Assembly (NCBI GenBank): GCA_002296125.1
Contig: DBHI01000029.1
Location: 1-7,982 of the forward strand
Direction of reading: 5' to 3'
Source: Anaerolineales bacterium UBA832
Lineage (GTDB): Bacteria; Chloroflexota; Anaerolineae; Anaerolineales; UBA11657
Length of the DNA stretch: 7,982 nt
Shown: positions 6,215 through 7,982 of the stretch, piece by piece
Numbering within the stretch: the first letter of the stretch is position 1
How the letters are laid out: every line of letters starts with the position of its first letter
The notes under the pieces: generated by a model
Database searches by the model: none
Seen by the model: the letters and a program-made list of their open reading frames with translations, nothing else
What the model was told of the DNA's origin: nothing
Program-made: the position numbers and the translations under genes

Positions 6215-7354
6215 TTATATATTGATTATCTGATTGTATTCTGATTTTGCAAATCTATCTGTCATACCTGCTATGTAGTCACATACCGCTCTTTGTATAC
6301 CTAATTCGTTAATGTTTGCTTGTATTGTTATAGGTAGTTTATCAGGATTTTTAATAAATGTGGTAAATAATTTTCCTAGTATTGTTTTTGCAGTTTTTTC
6401 CATATTTGACACTCGTGGATGTGTAAATAGTTTGCTTCGGAGAAGGTTGTTTATTTCATCGTTATAGTTTTTATAGTCGTGTGATTGTTCTACTAGATTA
6501 AATTCAAGTTTCTGTATATCTATAGGACTTGATACTTGAATGTTTTTAATTTGATTATTTGTATGTGTAATTAATTGATGTATTTGCAAACCTATCATAC
6601 GTCTTATCATTCTATGGCGTGTTAATTCTGTCAATTCCTTTCCATCCCAGTTAATGCTGGATTTTGCAAGTTGCCATAGTGTTAGTTCATTTAGATGATT
6701 TGGTTGCAATATACCGGATCTTAATCCATCATCAAGATCATGGGCATTATATGCTAGTTCATCTGCTGCATTAGCTATTTGAGCTTCAATATGGGCTCTT
6801 AAATCTGGATTGTATGATTTTGCATCTGAAATATCATATTCTGTTTCATGTTTTACCATACCTTCTCTTACTTCCCAAGTGAGATTCAATCCTTTAAAGT
6901 TTGGGTATCTTGATTCAATTTCAGTAACTATTCGTAAGGATTGTTTATTGTGATCAAATCCTCCATGATGAGATATAAGATGGTTAAGTATACGTTCACC
7001 TGTATGTCCAAATGGAGGATGTCCTAAGTCATGGGCAAGGCATATTGCTTCAACTAGATCTTCATTTGCAGCTAGTGCACGTGCTATTGTTCTTCCAATT
7101 TGTGTGACTTCTAAGGTATGGGTTAGTCTAGTACGATAGTAATCACCTTCATTATTTTCAAACACCTGGGTTTTATATTCTAGTCTTCTAAAAGCTGTGG
7201 TATGGATTATTCTATCTCTATCTCTTTGAAATTCTGTTCGATAGAGAGGTTTTGTTTCAGGATGCTCTCTGCCAATGCTGTGACAACTTTTATGAGCATA
7301 CGGAGCTATATTTTTTTCCTCTAGTAATTCTAGTTGTTTTCGAGTTATTAACAT
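6215..7354 (-). CDS. dgt: dGTP triphosphohydrolase-like HD-domain protein
   Basis: Dgt-type enzymes hydrolyse deoxynucleoside triphosphates to deoxynucleosides and triphosphate, adjusting the dNTP pool. The HD metal site is intact: H79 (R-L-T-H-T-L-E-V), H108-D109 in A-H-D-L-G-H-P-P-F-G-H, and D198 in A-D-E-L-A-Y-N-A-H-D. The upstream substrate-site block R-D-R-D-R-I-I-H-T-T-A-F-R-R-L (44-58) is typical. At 379 residues it fits the shorter type-2 deoxyguanosinetriphosphate triphosphohydrolase-like group rather than the roughly 500-residue E. coli enzyme, so preference for dGTP is not certain. The start fits the family beginning (M-L-x-x-R-x-x-L, then A-P-Y-A near residue 17), but no Shine-Dalgarno precedes it. 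It lies between uvrB (109 bp upstream) and greA (31 bp downstream). Confidence 0.92.
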   Translation of the reverse strand: MLITRKQLELLEEKNIAPYAHKSCHSIGREHPETKPLYRTEFQRDRDRIIHTTAFRRLEYKTQVFENNEGDYYRTRLTHTLEVTQIGRTIARALAANEDLVEAICLAHDLGHPPFGHTGERILNHLISHHGGFDHNKQSLRIVTEIESRYPNFKGLNLTWEVREGMVKHETEYDISDAKSYNPDLRAHIEAQIANAADELAYNAHDLDDGLRSGILQPNHLNELTLWQLAKSSINWDGKELTELTRHRMIRRMIGLQIHQLITHTNNQIKNIQVSSPIDIQKLEFNLVEQSHDYKNYNDEINNLLRSKLFTHPRVSNMEKTAKTILGKLFTTFIKNPDKLPITIQANINELGIQRAVCDYIAGMTDRFAKSEYNQIINI

Positions 7355-7369
7355 AAGAAAATATTAAAT

Positions 7370-7384
7370 ACAATTTTTAATTGT
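7370..7384. repeat. AT-rich inverted repeat upstream of dgt
   Basis: ACAATT-TTT-AATTGT is a perfect 6-bp inverted repeat with a 3-nt centre, 15 bp before the dgt start codon. It may be a small leader hairpin or operator. In DNA this AT-rich such repeats also arise by chance, and no U-run typical of a terminator follows directly. Confidence 0.3.
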
Positions 7385-7419
7385 GTGGTTTATATTATTT
7401 ATCATCTATTATTTCTACG

Positions 7420-7425
7420 ATTATA
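7420..7425 (-). promoter_or_regulatory. Possible -10 box for a dgt-greA promoter
   Basis: On the minus strand, within the 109-bp uvrB-dgt gap, the sequence TGATATATAAT contains an exact TATAAT. An alternative reading is TGA-TATATA, an extended -10. The 17-bp-upstream hexamer (CTTTAT) is a poor -35. A start here would give a leader of about 55-60 nt. Chance occurrence is quite possible in such AT-rich DNA. Confidence 0.25.
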
Positions 7426-7463
7426 TATCACTATGTTTGTTGATAAAGGGTGGATCTATTATA

Positions 7464-7982
7464 TTAGAGCAAATCTGTATCGGGAAGATTATTTGATTTA
7501 TTCCCTAAAATTACCTTTAGGTTATATATTTTGTCCCTTAGAATAGCTGCTTTTTCGAACTCCATTTTTTTAGCAGCTTCATGCATTTTGGCTTCAGTAC
7601 TGGAAATTATTGATAAAATTTCATCATCTTTCATTGTTTGAATTGGGTTCTGTTCGGACATATCGTTAGGTATGATTTCTGCAGTTATTTGATCAGTGAT
7701 ATCTTTGATCGATTTGACTATGGTAGTAGGTTCAATATTATGTTCTTTGTTGTATTCTAATTGTATATTGCGTCTACGATTGGTTTCTGAAATAGCAAGT
7801 TTCATAGCATCTGTTTGTTCAGATGCATACATTATTACTCGTCCTCGTTCATGTCGGGCAGCTCTACCTATTGTTTGTATTAATGCAGTAGAAGATCTTA
7901 AGAAGCCTTGCTTGTCAGCATCTAGAATTGCTACAAGTGAAACTTCAGGCAAATCTAGTCCTTCTCTTAATAAATTAATTCC
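7464..7982 (-). CDS. uvrB: UvrB, excinuclease ABC subunit B, C-terminal part
   Basis: The frame is open to the window edge, giving the last 172 residues of a protein normally near 660-700, so the gene is cut by the edge and not broken. The TTG codon at 7950-7952 is internal: the reading continues upstream as G-I-N-L-L-R-E-G-L-D-L-P-E-V, a standard UvrB block. Helicase motif VI (Q-T-I-G-R-A-A-R) is at fragment residues 36-43, preceded by the D-A-D-K-x-G-F-L-R-S block. A C-terminal UVR domain (about 120-158, with M-x-x-A-A-K-x-M-E-F-E-K-A-A-x-L-R-D) would contact UvrA or UvrC. UvrB verifies DNA damage and loads UvrC in nucleotide excision repair. Downstream in the same direction are dgt and greA. 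Confidence 0.97.
   Translation of the reverse strand, partial: GINLLREGLDLPEVSLVAILDADKQGFLRSSTALIQTIGRAARHERGRVIMYASEQTDAMKLAISETNRRRNIQLEYNKEHNIEPTTIVKSIKDITDQITAEIIPNDMSEQNPIQTMKDDEILSIISSTEAKMHEAAKKMEFEKAAILRDKIYNLKVILGNKSNNLPDTDLL

Noticed and set aside
7440..7467. TTGATA (7440-7445) on the plus strand as a -35 box
   Set aside because: The nearest -10-like hexamers are at spacings of 11 and 14 bp, and it would only drive antisense transcription into uvrB.
7950..7952. TTG as the start of a short 162-residue gene
   Set aside because: The same frame continues upstream to the window edge with standard UvrB sequence, so this is an internal Leu codon.
1..7982. Defence system, mobile element, CRISPR array or phage module
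   Set aside because: All recognised genes are housekeeping or conserved lineage-type genes; no transposase, integrase, nuclease-toxin pair, terminal repeats or regularly spaced repeats were found.

Overview
The window is AT-rich (low GC by eye) bacterial chromosome carrying only housekeeping-type genes. There are no RNA genes, transposons, phage genes or CRISPR arrays. Lineage is inferred, not proven. A small Cys4 domain of the DUF5679 type is fused to the front of topoisomerase I. Directly downstream is a two-helix membrane protein whose sequence I recognise as resembling hypothetical proteins of Chloroflexota. Together these point to Chloroflexota, possibly a low-GC Dehalococcoidia/SAR202-like or related lineage, at about 65% confidence.

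Layout. The plus strand (1-5698) reads: the acidic tail of a gene that is probably rpsP, then khpA (KH-domain RNA-binding protein), rimM (16S rRNA maturation), a 180-bp gap with a good sigma-70-type promoter and an inverted repeat, manC (mannose-1-phosphate guanylyltransferase), topA with its extra N-terminal domain, and the membrane protein of unknown function. The minus strand (5710-7982) reads, in transcription order: the 3' end of uvrB (cut by the window edge), dgt (HD-domain dNTP triphosphohydrolase) and greA (transcript-cleavage factor). The two blocks converge with 11 bp between their stop codons and no obvious hairpin terminator.

How the genes fit together. rpsP-khpA-rimM is the known ribosome-biogenesis cluster, but trmD and rplS, which usually follow rimM, are absent here. 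The promoter after rimM suggests manC-topA-membrane protein is a separate transcription unit. The minus-strand block combines repair (UvrB), nucleotide-pool control (Dgt) and transcription rescue (GreA), a plausible genome-maintenance operon.

I see no new defence or mobile system. The items most worth following up are the conserved membrane protein next to topA, the DUF5679-TopA fusion with up to four Cys4 modules in one polypeptide, and the structured leader of manC. No stretch without a gene exceeds 180 bp.
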